Position numbers and translations under genes: made by a program
Part shown: positions 52,671-61,795 of the stretch, one piece after another
Numbering within the stretch: the stretch's first letter is position 1
Layout: each line of letters starts with the position of its first letter
The notes under the pieces: model-generated
Seen by the model: the letters and a program-made list of their open reading frames with translations, nothing else
Told to the model about the DNA's origin: nothing
Databases searched by the model: none
NCBI RefSeq assembly: GCF_011007365.1
Contig: NZ_WFKM01000012.1
Coordinates: 124,001 to 188,000, forward strand
Reading direction: 5' to 3'
DNA: 64,000 bases
From: Sphingobacterium sp. xlx-96
Lineage (GTDB): Bacteria > Bacteroidota > Bacteroidia > Sphingobacteriales > Sphingobacteriaceae

Positions 52671-53503
52671 TGGAAGCGAAGAAATACACCGTAGCCTCTG
52701 TACTCTCCATAGCCGGTTTTGATGGGAGTGGTGGTGCAGGCATACAAGCAGATACAAAGACCATCTCTGCTTTGGGCTGCTACGCTATGAACGTACTTAC
52801 AGCTCTACCTGTGCAAAACACGCAAGGTGTCAAGAACATATACGAGATACCTACCCAAGCGATAAAAGATCAGCTCGAGACCCTATTTGAAGATATATAT
52901 CCTACTGCCATCAAAATTGGCATGGTACACAGCACCATCCTTGTGGAGCTTATCGCTGATTTTCTAAAAGACTACAGGGGGCCTATTATCTTTGATCCAG
53001 TGATGGTATCTACCAGTGGCCACCGACTGATACAAGCCGACACGATACAGGCTTGTATCGATAAACTATTTCCGATAGCCACATTGATCACGCCAAATCT
53101 GGACGAGGTTGCTGTCCTCATCAACGAGCAAGTGGACAGTCTAGCCAAGATGCGTATTGCCGGAGCGAAGCTCCTACAAATGGGCTGTCAAGCCGTCCTT
53201 GTAAAAGGAGGTCACCTTCCGGGCGATGATCTTTCATCCATCTTCCTGAGCGCAGGTAAGGACATCCAATTTGACACTGCAAAAATAGAGACGGACAACA
53301 CGCATGGTTCGGGATGCACCCTATCTTCTGCCATAGCAAGCTATTTAGCGCGTGGTGAAGAACTTCCGACAGCAGTAGGCAATGCACTTGACTATGTCAA
53401 CAAAGCCATACAAGGTAGTCAGCACTTAGCTTTAGGACGCGGCAACGGTCCACTAAATCACTTTCATAACCCCCAAAAACTCATAGTATATGACATGGAC
53501 TAA
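52670..53503 (+). CDS. thiD: Hydroxymethylpyrimidine (phospho)kinase
   Basis: A 277-residue ribokinase-fold kinase that makes HMP-PP from HMP. Motifs: VLSIAGFDGSGGAGIQADTK, ALGCYAMNVLTALPVQNTQG, IKIGMVHS, PIIFDPVMVSTSGHRLI, ITPNLDEVAVL, and the anion-hole Cys in HGSGCTLSSAIASYLARG. It starts on the last base of the thiE stop codon. Confidence 0.95.
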   Translation: MEAKKYTVASVLSIAGFDGSGGAGIQADTKTISALGCYAMNVLTALPVQNTQGVKNIYEIPTQAIKDQLETLFEDIYPTAIKIGMVHSTILVELIADFLKDYRGPIIFDPVMVSTSGHRLIQADTIQACIDKLFPIATLITPNLDEVAVLINEQVDSLAKMRIAGAKLLQMGCQAVLVKGGHLPGDDLSSIFLSAGKDIQFDTAKIETDNTHGSGCTLSSAIASYLARGEELPTAVGNALDYVNKAIQGSQHLALGRGNGPLNHFHNPQKLIVYDMD

Positions 53504-54146
53504 GCAAGCTTGGCAGACCATACAACCCTTATATCAGCAAATATTGGATATGCCTTTTATACAGGAACTGAAAAACGGAACGCTTCCATTGGATAAGTTT
53601 CAGTTTTATATGCAGCAGGATGCACGGTATCTGGAGCACTACGGTCGGGTGCTTGCCTACCTAGGTAGCAAATGTACGGACAACAACCAAGCGTTAGACT
53701 TCTTCGACTTTGGCAAGAATGCGCTTATTGTCGAGCGGGCGCTCCATGAAAGCTATTTTATGCAATTTGGCATACATGAAGACAGTGCCAGCACAGATCT
53801 CGAACCTGTATGCCACCACTATGTACATTTCTTAAAAAGTACAGCGGCATTTGCCCCTTTAGAGGTAGCGCTAGCAGCAGTACTCCCCTGCTTTGTCATC
53901 TACAAAGAGGTTGGCGATTATATAATCAGCACGCAGACCCATGCAGATAATCCCTATAAAAATTGGATTGATACGTACAGTGGTCCTGAATTCGGAATAG
54001 GTGTAAAAAAAGCAGCCGGTTACGTTAATACTGCTGCCGAGCGTACTACAGACGCTATTCGTAAGCAAATGCTGGACGCCTACGTAACTGCCTCCCGGAT
54101 GGAATTTAAGTTTTGGGACGCAGCTTACAACAAAACAACTTGGTAA
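53490..54146 (+). CDS. tenA: Thiaminase II (aminopyrimidine aminohydrolase)
   Basis: A 218-residue helical enzyme that regenerates the HMP moiety from degraded thiamin (formylaminopyrimidine salvage). The active-site Cys is in ALAAVLPCFVIYKEVG, the ligand residues are in QFYMQQDARYLEHYGRVLA, and the C-terminal FKFWDAAY holds the usual aromatic end. It overlaps thiD by 14 bp. Last gene of the operon, which lacks thiC and thiG, so it is salvage only. Confidence 0.93.
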   Translation: MTWTKQAWQTIQPLYQQILDMPFIQELKNGTLPLDKFQFYMQQDARYLEHYGRVLAYLGSKCTDNNQALDFFDFGKNALIVERALHESYFMQFGIHEDSASTDLEPVCHHYVHFLKSTAAFAPLEVALAAVLPCFVIYKEVGDYIISTQTHADNPYKNWIDTYSGPEFGIGVKKAAGYVNTAAERTTDAIRKQMLDAYVTASRMEFKFWDAAYNKTTW

Positions 54147-54154
54147 ACTATACC

Positions 54155-54238
54155 GTCCTCTCGACCGTAGCGGAGAGATCTAGAAGCTATGTATTAACGA
54201 TACACAGTCCATAGATTTCTCCACAAGGTCGAAATGAC
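54155..54238. repeat. REP-like palindromic repeat
   Basis: GTCCTCTCGACCGTAGCGGA (54155-54174), then GAGATCTA, is the inverted imperfect match of TAGATTTCTCCACAAGGTCG (54212-54231), then AAATGAC. This TCGACC..GGAGA.ATCTA pattern recurs in related genomes as REP-type elements, from memory. It sits between the thiamin operon and the convergent thiolase gene, where it may act in termination. Confidence 0.6.
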
Positions 54239-54339
54239 GTTCACTATCGTCGTTTTCCTATATATTTAGGAAAAAATCAACGCTTCACAAAAACGCGTTT
54301 TCAGTTGAATAAAAAGTCTTTATATTCAACGGTATATCT

Positions 54340-55518
54340 CTATACGCGCTTCAGAATCATGGCCGAAGCACCGCCTCCGCCATTACAGATAGCTGCTAGA
54401 CCATAGGTCCCTTGCTCCTGTTCCAGCACGCTGCTAAGCGTCACGAGGATACGTGCCCCCGAGCAGCCCAACGGATGTCCCAAAGACACCGCTCCACCGT
54501 ATACATTTACCTTGTTGAGATCAATGCCCAATAGCTGCGCATTAGCCAAGGCTACGACAGAAAAAGCCTCGTTGAACTCGAAGAAATCAATATCAGCAAT
54601 CGTCAATCCAGCCTTTTTCAGCACCTTCTCCGTCGCTACACCCGGCGTAGTCGTAAACCACTCCGGTGCCTGTTCTGCATCCGCACAGGCAATCACCTCC
54701 ACCAATGGTTTCAGTCCCAAAGCGTGCATCTTCTCTTCACTCATCAAAAGCAACACCGCGGCACCGTCACTGATTGTCGATGCATTTGCTGCTGTAACAG
54801 TCCCGTCCTTTTTAAAAGCCGGTCTCAGCGAAGGAATTTTATCGTAATTCACCTGACCAAACTCCTCGTCCTGTCCTACCGTCACATCCCCCTTACGTCC
54901 CTGTATCGTCACCGGGACAACTTCCTTTTTAAACTTACCCGCTTCCCAAGCCTCCTTACTACGCTGGTAGGAAGAAATAGCATAGGCATCCTGCGCCTCC
55001 CGGGTTATCGAATATTTATCCGCACACAACTCTGCAAATACCCCCATCGCATCCTGACTGTACGCATCAGAGAGACCGTCTTTCTGAAGTCCATCCACTA
55101 GTGTCTGATCGCCAAACTTGGCTCCCCACCTCGTTGATGTCGCATAGTATGGCGCCTGGCTCATACTCTCCATCCCTCCGGCCAGTACCGTATCGGCATC
55201 TCCCAATCGAATGGCCTGCGCTGCCAATGCTACAGCTTTCATACCGCTCGCGCAGACCTTATTGATAGTCGTTGCAGACACATTGTCGGAGAGACCTCCT
55301 TTTTTGGCGACCTGTCTAGCAGGAGCCTGTCCTAGATTAGCCTGAATAACGTTTCCCATCAGCAACTCATCCACCTCATTGGCTTCTAGCTGAATATTAT
55401 TTAAAATATTTTCGACGACTTTAGCACCCAGATCTGTTGCCGATAGACTGGACAATCCGCCACCAAAACCACCTATTGCAGTTCGCTTTGCGGCAACGAT
55501 AAATACTCTTCTTGACAT
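54340..55518 (-). CDS. Acetyl-CoA C-acyltransferase (thiolase)
   Basis: A 392-residue thiolase. Catalytic nucleophile in TINKVCASGMKA (Cys about 89), the His in GGAVSLGHPLGCSG, and a second Cys in AAICNGGGGASAM. Also typical are ILAGGMESMS-like AGGMESMSQAPYY and NASTISDGAAVL. It cleaves 3-ketoacyl-CoA or condenses acetyl-CoA. Adjacent divergent acyl-CoA dehydrogenase and hydroxyacyl-CoA dehydrogenase genes suggest a beta-oxidation role. Confidence 0.92.
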   Translation of the reverse strand: MSRRVFIVAAKRTAIGGFGGGLSSLSATDLGAKVVENILNNIQLEANEVDELLMGNVIQANLGQAPARQVAKKGGLSDNVSATTINKVCASGMKAVALAAQAIRLGDADTVLAGGMESMSQAPYYATSTRWGAKFGDQTLVDGLQKDGLSDAYSQDAMGVFAELCADKYSITREAQDAYAISSYQRSKEAWEAGKFKKEVVPVTIQGRKGDVTVGQDEEFGQVNYDKIPSLRPAFKKDGTVTAANASTISDGAAVLLLMSEEKMHALGLKPLVEVIACADAEQAPEWFTTTPGVATEKVLKKAGLTIADIDFFEFNEAFSVVALANAQLLGIDLNKVNVYGGAVSLGHPLGCSGARILVTLSSVLEQEQGTYGLAAICNGGGGASAMILKRV

Positions 55519-55736
55519 AACGTAAAACCCTATATATGATGAATTAAAAGTTTATAATTGGGATTGCCCCAACGATCACGATAAACGAACAAATCGCTCC
55601 ATTGTGATAAGTAACAAATTTAGTATTAAATATCAAAATAAATAGGAAATACAAAACATTTTTGGTTAAATTAGCAATTATCCCGAATAACTAACAAAAT
55701 ACTATCGGGAGGTATAACCAGTAAACTTAAACGTAT

Positions 55737-56909
55737 ATGCGGGCATCACTATTGACAGCAGAACACGAAACATTCCGAGAGACACTACGTACATTCATAC
55801 GTAAAGAAATCCTTCCTCAAATCGATCGTTGGGAACAGCGAGGACAGATAGATCGCGAGATCTGGAAGAAAATGGGTAACATGGGATTTATGGGACTGAA
55901 CTATCCTGAAGAATATGGCGGACTAAACCTGGACTTCTATTTTTCTATGATACTATGTGAAGAGCTTTCCCACTGTTTTTCAGGCGGATTTACTATATCC
56001 GCTTTAGTAATACAGTACATGTCAGCTCCATACCTATTTAAACATGCATCCGAAGAACTGAAGCAAAGATACCTAAGCCCTGTATTGAGCGGAGACCTCA
56101 TCAGTGCCGTGGCTATCACTGAACCCGGTGCCGGATCGGATGTCCAACAGATCAAAACTACAGCGCGCCGAGAAGGAGACTATTACCTTGTCAATGGCTC
56201 AAAAACTTTTATCACCAATGGGTACTACGGCGATTTTTTCATTACTGCTGTAAAAACGAGTCCCGAAAAAGGGCACAAGGGAATCAGCCTGCTCCTTATC
56301 GACCGAAACAGTCCAGGAGTAACGGCTACCAAGATCGGGAAAATGGGCTGGTTGGCCTCAGATACTGCCGAGCTTGGATTTGACCAGGTCCAAGTACCGG
56401 TTACCCATCTCATCGGAGAGGAAGACGCGGGATTTAAGTACCTCATGGGCGGACTCCAATTGGAGCGTCTCACTGCCGCCATACACAGTCTAGCTACGGC
56501 GGAGTCGGCTCTGGATTACACTTTGGACTACATGCGACAACGCGAGGCCTTTGGCCGGAAGCTACAGGACTTTCAGGCACTACGACACCGTGTAGCTCAG
56601 ATGGTCGCCGACATCACAACGACCAAAGCATTTATACAACATTGTTGCGACCTACAACAACAGGGCGAATACGCTGTTAAAGAATGTTCCATTGCCAAAT
56701 TGCAGGCCAGCGAACTCGCTGTCAGAGTTGTCAGCCAGTGTTTACAACTGTTCGGCGGCTATGGTTTTACCGAAGATTACAAGATAGCACGACTGTACCG
56801 CGATGTACGCGTAGGCACCATCATCGGAGGTACCTCTGAAATCATGCTTGAAATTATAGCTAAAATAGCTATTGATGACATTCAATACGAACCCAAAACC
56901 AATACATAA
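55737..56909 (+). CDS. Acyl-CoA dehydrogenase
   Basis: A 390-residue FAD enzyme, with standard length. Motifs: GFMGLNYPEEYGGLNLD, SAVAITEPGAGSDVQQIKTT, the NGSKTFITNGYYGDFFITAV loop, QLFGGYGFTEDYKIARLYRD and IGGTSEIMLEIIAK with its conserved C-terminal motif. It oxidises acyl-CoA at the alpha-beta bond. It probably forms an operon with the hydroxyacyl-CoA dehydrogenase 4 bp downstream. Confidence 0.92.
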   Translation: MRASLLTAEHETFRETLRTFIRKEILPQIDRWEQRGQIDREIWKKMGNMGFMGLNYPEEYGGLNLDFYFSMILCEELSHCFSGGFTISALVIQYMSAPYLFKHASEELKQRYLSPVLSGDLISAVAITEPGAGSDVQQIKTTARREGDYYLVNGSKTFITNGYYGDFFITAVKTSPEKGHKGISLLLIDRNSPGVTATKIGKMGWLASDTAELGFDQVQVPVTHLIGEEDAGFKYLMGGLQLERLTAAIHSLATAESALDYTLDYMRQREAFGRKLQDFQALRHRVAQMVADITTTKAFIQHCCDLQQQGEYAVKECSIAKLQASELAVRVVSQCLQLFGGYGFTEDYKIARLYRDVRVGTIIGGTSEIMLEIIAKIAIDDIQYEPKTNT

Positions 56910-56913
56910 AACT

Positions 56914-58104
56914 ATGTTGAACACTCCATTTAACTTATCCCGTATAGGCATTATTGGTGCCGGTATGATGGGGGCCGGAATTGCCTTTGAGGCAGCAAAG
57001 GCTGGCGTTAAGGTATTGCTCAAAGACGTAACTATGGAGCAGGCACAACACGGTAAATCCTATTCCGAACGTGTCTGCCTAAAGCATATAGAACTCGGAA
57101 AAATGCAGGCCGAGCAAATGGCACAGCTCCTTGCAAATATCCAACCGGTAACCGATTACGACAAATTCCACGACCTGGATATGATCATTGAGGCTGTATT
57201 CGAAGATATGGAACTTAAAAAGACGGTTATTGAAGCATCGCAGTACGGTCTCTGTCCAGAAGCCTTTTTTGCATCTAATACCACATCCCTTCTTATCAGT
57301 GAGCTGGCAAAATCAAGTCACAATCCTAAGAACTTCATAGGTATGCACTTCTTCTCGCCCGTAGACCGCATGAGGCTTGTAGAAATCATCCGTGGCGAAA
57401 AAACAAGCCCACAAACCGTAGAAAAAGCTATACAAACAGCCCATAAGTTGGGTAAAACGGTGATTGTTGTCAATGATGGCCCGGGCTTTTACACCTCTCG
57501 GGTCTTTTTCAATTACCTCCTCGAAGCGATCACCATGTTGCTGGAAGGTATGCCTGCTGAGTTGATCGAAGCAGAGGCCCGACTAGCTGGCTTCGGTGCC
57601 AGTCCACTGGCCGTACTGGATGAGATATCCCTTCCACTGATGCTGCACGTATATGACCAACTCCCATCGCTGAGTAGCAGTCAACGGCGAGCGTACCGTT
57701 ATTTAGAAACATTGATTGCTCAAGGCCGATCGGGACGTAAAGCAGGCAAAGGGTTTTATAATTATGAGGAGTCAAAAAAAATATGGAAAGATTCAACATT
57801 ACCTACTACAGTCCCTATTGCCGGAGAAGGAACAATAGCCAAGAGACTCTTGCATGTCATGGCCTTGGATAGCTACCGTTGTCTGGAAGAAGGTATTTTA
57901 GACAAGCCTAGCGATGGCGATATGGGAGCTACGCTAGGCATCGGATACCCAAACCACACAGGAGGTGTGTTCCGTCATATCGATCAGGTGGGTTTACCAC
58001 AGTTCGTGAAGGACTGTGAGCAATTTGCCGACAAAGGTGAACAATGGGAAATCCCGGATTCCCTACGCAAAAAGGCCGCGCAAAACTACACTTTCTATCA
58101 ATGA
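56914..58104 (+). CDS. 3-hydroxyacyl-CoA dehydrogenase
   Basis: A 396-residue enzyme from ATG 56914. Rossmann motif GIIGAGMMGAGIAFEAAKAG, NTTSLLISELA, the catalytic His region IGMHFFSPVDRMRLVEIIRG, and the C-terminal 3HCDH domain repeated in two halves (PGFYTSRVFFNYLLEA; ALDSYRCLEEGI). It lacks the enoyl-CoA hydratase module of FadB and resembles the middle and C-terminal parts alone. It oxidises 3-hydroxyacyl-CoA with NAD. Confidence 0.9.
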   Translation: MLNTPFNLSRIGIIGAGMMGAGIAFEAAKAGVKVLLKDVTMEQAQHGKSYSERVCLKHIELGKMQAEQMAQLLANIQPVTDYDKFHDLDMIIEAVFEDMELKKTVIEASQYGLCPEAFFASNTTSLLISELAKSSHNPKNFIGMHFFSPVDRMRLVEIIRGEKTSPQTVEKAIQTAHKLGKTVIVVNDGPGFYTSRVFFNYLLEAITMLLEGMPAELIEAEARLAGFGASPLAVLDEISLPLMLHVYDQLPSLSSSQRRAYRYLETLIAQGRSGRKAGKGFYNYEESKKIWKDSTLPTTVPIAGEGTIAKRLLHVMALDSYRCLEEGILDKPSDGDMGATLGIGYPNHTGGVFRHIDQVGLPQFVKDCEQFADKGEQWEIPDSLRKKAAQNYTFYQ

Positions 58105-58136
58105 TGATAAAGTAACCCTAGGGCTACTTTATCATC
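58103..58136. terminator. Bidirectional terminator hairpin
   Basis: A 12-bp stem GATGATAAAGTA/TACTTTATCATC overlaps the stop codon of the hydroxyacyl-CoA dehydrogenase and lies at the stop of the convergent prpD. The loop is 10 nt. T runs are short, so the efficiency is uncertain. Confidence 0.7.
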
Positions 58137-59581
58137 AAATCTACTAAATCATTGACATCCTTAGCAATAAACATGTCGTAATCTAGGGTTGCCTCACAGA
58201 TTAACCGCTGTTGCTTTTCCGAGAAAATACGCGCTAAATTCCGTTTATACTTTTCTATCAGAATCGGAATACCTTCTTCCCTACGACGGGGGTGCCCTAT
58301 GGGATATTCGACCACCACTTCAGAAAGTATCGTCCCATCATTCAGCTCGACTGTAATAGCGTTAGATATCGCCCGCTTCTCCGGATTGTGATAATCTACA
58401 GTAAACTTTTTGTCCTCTATACAGGTTATCTTATCCCGCAATACATCTATTCGAGGATCTGATGACACAGCATCTTCATAGTCTTCTGCTGTAAGCCGCC
58501 CAAATAACAACGGTATAGCCACCATGTATTGAAGGCAGTGATCACGGTCTGCAGGATTATACAGCGGTCCCTTTTTATCGATGATTCGGATAGCCGCTTC
58601 ATGTGTACGTATAGTGATGTGCGCAATATCTTCAGCAGTCTGTCCTCGTGCTCCGAGCGCTTCATAGAGCTGCATCGCACATTCCACTGCAGTCTGGGCA
58701 TGAAACTCTGCCGGGAAAGAAATCTTAAACAGCACATTCTCCATCACATAAGAACCGTAACCTCTCTGAAAATCAAAACTTTGACCCTGAAACAAGACGT
58801 CATAAAATCCCCATTTAGGTGCAGACAACACCGAAGGGTATCCCATCTCTCCCGTTTTCGCAATTAATGCCAAGCGAACGGCTCTGGAAGTAGCATCTCC
58901 CGCCGCCCAAGACTTGCGACTCCCTGTATTCGGCGTATGTCGGTAGGTTCGCAAAGCTTGCCCATCAACAAAAGCTAAAGACACGGCATTGATCAACTCG
59001 TCTCGCGTAAGTCCTAAGAGCCGGCCAACTACAGCCGTAGAGGCTACCTTTACCAATATCACGTGATCAAGACCTACTTTATTAAAAGCATTCTCCAAGG
59101 CCAAAACTCCTTGCACCTCATGCGCCATGATCATCGCATCAAGGACCACATCCATCGTAAGGGCTTTTTGCCCCTTAGCTACATTGGTACGGCTTATCCA
59201 GTCAGCAACAGCTAAAATACCCCCCAGATTGTCAGACGGATGCCCCCATTCTGCTGCAAGCCAGGTATCATTAAAATCTAGCCAACGAATCATAGCACCA
59301 ATGTTGAATGCTGCCTGTATGGGATCCAACTGATAGGAGGTACCCGGTACCTTAGCTCCCTGAGGTACAATTGTACCCTCAACCACAGGCCCCATCAACT
59401 TGGTGCACGCCGGATAGGTCAAAGCTTCAAAACCGCAGCCTATCGTATCCAAGAAGCAGTAAAAAGCAGTCCTTTTCGCTACTGTACTTGTTATCTTATA
59501 ATCCAATACATAATTAGCTATATCCACTAGCACCTGATCAGGTTGAGGTCTTTCATTCGATAGTATAGAAAACATTTTCAA
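58124..59581 (-). CDS. prpD: 2-methylcitrate dehydratase (MmgE/PrpD family)
   Basis: A 485-residue protein: [39 protein letters not shown], and [15 protein letters not shown] are diagnostic of PrpD. It dehydrates 2-methylcitrate to 2-methyl-cis-aconitate, an iron-sulfur-free step. Last gene of the prpBCD operon, 31 bp after prpC. Confidence 0.93.
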   Translation of the reverse strand: MKMFSILSNERPQPDQVLVDIANYVLDYKITSTVAKRTAFYCFLDTIGCGFEALTYPACTKLMGPVVEGTIVPQGAKVPGTSYQLDPIQAAFNIGAMIRWLDFNDTWLAAEWGHPSDNLGGILAVADWISRTNVAKGQKALTMDVVLDAMIMAHEVQGVLALENAFNKVGLDHVILVKVASTAVVGRLLGLTRDELINAVSLAFVDGQALRTYRHTPNTGSRKSWAAGDATSRAVRLALIAKTGEMGYPSVLSAPKWGFYDVLFQGQSFDFQRGYGSYVMENVLFKISFPAEFHAQTAVECAMQLYEALGARGQTAEDIAHITIRTHEAAIRIIDKKGPLYNPADRDHCLQYMVAIPLLFGRLTAEDYEDAVSSDPRIDVLRDKITCIEDKKFTVDYHNPEKRAISNAITVELNDGTILSEVVVEYPIGHPRRREEGIPILIEKYKRNLARIFSEKQQRLICEATLDYDMFIAKDVNDLVDLMIK

Positions 59582-59612
59582 AATTTAAGTTTAAAGTAAT
59601 ATAAAATAAGAA

Positions 59613-60764
59613 TTAACGTTGATTCAAAGGCACAAAGGCTCTATTCTCCGGGCCTACATAATTTGCACTAGGCCGTATAATCTTGCCATCCTGCCGTTGT
59701 TCGAACACATGAGCCGACCAGCCGGTAATGCGCGACAGCACAAATAAAGGTGTAAACATCTCCGTAGGTATGCCCATCAGGTGGTAAGATACCGCCGAGT
59801 ACCAGTCCAAGTTAGGGAACATACGCTTCTCTTCCCACATCACTTTTTCCAATCGTTCAGCGATATAGTACAAGTTCATATCCCCTGCTTCTTCCGATAA
59901 CTCGCGAGCCACACGTTTGATAACCTCATTGCGTGGATCCGAAATCGTATACACCGGGTGCCCAAACCCGATGATCACCTCCTTATTGGCCAGCCGCTGC
60001 CGTATATCTGCTTCCGCCTCATCCGGATTCGCATATCGGGTCTGTATTTCATAGGCTACCTCATTGGCGCCTCCATGCTTAGGCCCTCGTAACGCACCTA
60101 TAGCCCCTGCTATACAAGAATACATATCCGACCCCGTACCTGCGATCACACGAGCGGTGAATGTCGAGGCATTAAACTCGTGCTCGGCGTAGAGATTGAG
60201 TGATATCTGCATGGCACGCACCCAAGAATCCGGTGGCACTGTGCCATGTAGCAGGCGCAGAAAATGTCCTCCTAATGTCGCATCATCGGTCTCTACAGCG
60301 ATCTCACGTCCGTTTTGACTGAAATGGTGCCAGTACAGCAATGCCGATCCCATCGAAGACATCAACCGATTAGCGATATCACGGGCCCCTGCCAGCGGAT
60401 GACTATCCTTTTCCGGCTGTAGACTCCCGAATACCGAAACATAAGTTCGCAATACATCCATCGGATGCGATGTCGTAGGCAACTGCTTTAGTACCTTTTG
60501 TATCGCAATAGGCAATCCGCGCTGACTGAGTAGTTGGGTTTGGTAGGCATTAAGCTGCGCCTGTGTGGGCAGCGTACCGTAGATCAACAGGTAGGCCACC
60601 TCTTCAAAAGTAGCCCCATCCGCGAGCTCCAGGATATCATATCCCCTATAGTGCAGATCATTACCTGTCTTCCCCACGGTACTCAAGGCCGTATTTCCTG
60701 CAGCCACGCCCGATAGCGCGACACTTTTCTTCGGTTTAAATCCTTGTTCGTTAGTCTCGTTCAT
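59613..60764 (-). CDS. prpC: 2-methylcitrate synthase (citrate synthase family)
   Basis: A 383-residue citrate-synthase-type enzyme: [20 protein letters not shown] at the N-terminus, the His of [20 protein letters not shown], the active-site loop [13 protein letters not shown], and [15 protein letters not shown]. It condenses propionyl-CoA with oxaloacetate. Its position between prpB and prpD marks it as PrpC rather than gltA. It overlaps the prpB stop region by 14 bp. Confidence 0.93.
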   Translation of the reverse strand: MNETNEQGFKPKKSVALSGVAAGNTALSTVGKTGNDLHYRGYDILELADGATFEEVAYLLIYGTLPTQAQLNAYQTQLLSQRGLPIAIQKVLKQLPTTSHPMDVLRTYVSVFGSLQPEKDSHPLAGARDIANRLMSSMGSALLYWHHFSQNGREIAVETDDATLGGHFLRLLHGTVPPDSWVRAMQISLNLYAEHEFNASTFTARVIAGTGSDMYSCIAGAIGALRGPKHGGANEVAYEIQTRYANPDEAEADIRQRLANKEVIIGFGHPVYTISDPRNEVIKRVARELSEEAGDMNLYYIAERLEKVMWEEKRMFPNLDWYSAVSYHLMGIPTEMFTPLFVLSRITGWSAHVFEQRQDGKIIRPSANYVGPENRAFVPLNQR

Positions 60765-61644
60765 CGTATTTAGTTTTGAAAAGGTTATCTAATCGGTTTT
60801 CATATGCATAATAGTCTATACTGCGGTACAACTCTTCGCGTGTCTGCATATCCTGGAGTACGGCCTGCTGTCCTCCATCTTTACGGATATGTTCATAGAC
60901 CTGCGTTGCCGCTTTATTCGCCGCCCGGAATGCCGATAGCGGATACAGAACAATCGAAACACCTGACTCACGCAACTGCTCGACAGTAAATAACGGTGTC
61001 TGCCCGAATTCTGTAATATTGGCCAGTATCGGTAGCCCTGTTGCTGATGCGAAAGACCGATAATCCGCCAGATCGAGTACCGCCTCGGCAAAGATAAAAT
61101 CAGCTCCAGCCTCCTTATAAGCCAGTGCCCGCTCTATCGCCCTGTCTACCCCTTCCGAAGCGATAGCATCGGTACGGGCACCGATCACAAAATGAGCATC
61201 CGTTTTTGCATCTACAGCCGCTTTGATACGATCACACATTTCGGTAGCCGATACCAGCTCCTTACCCGGGCGGTGCCCACAGCGCTTGGCTCCGACCTGA
61301 TCCTCCATATGTACGGCGGCGGCCCCTGCTTTTATCAGCGACTTGATCGTACGAGCCACATTGAATGCCGATGGGCCAAACCCCGTATCAATATCCACCA
61401 TAAGCGGTAGGTCGCATACATTCGTAATGCGGTCTACATCAATAAGAACATCCTGTAAGTTGGTAATACCCAGATCGGGTATACCCAATGAACCGGCAGC
61501 AACGCCACCTCCCGATAAATAAATAGCTTGAAATCCGGCCTGTTGGGCCAACAGGGCATGGTTGGCATTGATAGCGCCGACCACCTGCAAAGGTTTTTCC
61601 TTTTCAATAGCTTCCCTAAAAAGAAGCCCTGGAGAGTTTATCAT
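60751..61644 (-). CDS. prpB: 2-methylisocitrate lyase
   Basis: A 297-residue PEP-mutase/isocitrate-lyase enzyme from ATG 61644. Signature [12 protein letters not shown] with the active-site Cys, [44 protein letters not shown], and a metal-binding cluster DIDTGFG/E. It splits 2-methylisocitrate to pyruvate and succinate. First gene of the operon. No PrpR-type regulator lies directly upstream. Confidence 0.95.
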   Translation of the reverse strand: MINSPGLLFREAIEKEKPLQVVGAINANHALLAQQAGFQAIYLSGGGVAAGSLGIPDLGITNLQDVLIDVDRITNVCDLPLMVDIDTGFGPSAFNVARTIKSLIKAGAAAVHMEDQVGAKRCGHRPGKELVSATEMCDRIKAAVDAKTDAHFVIGARTDAIASEGVDRAIERALAYKEAGADFIFAEAVLDLADYRSFASATGLPILANITEFGQTPLFTVEQLRESGVSIVLYPLSAFRAANKAATQVYEHIRKDGGQQAVLQDMQTREELYRSIDYYAYENRLDNLFKTKYDERD

Positions 61645-61795
61645 ATAATTGGATATTGAACGACTATACGCCAGCACTAGCTACCAGCGTATAGTCTTAT
61701 TAATTCGTATAAACCTGCTAATACAGGATTTATTTCTCAACGGATAATATACGAATATAATTTAATCAATACCAAATGATTAGGATTTATTAACA

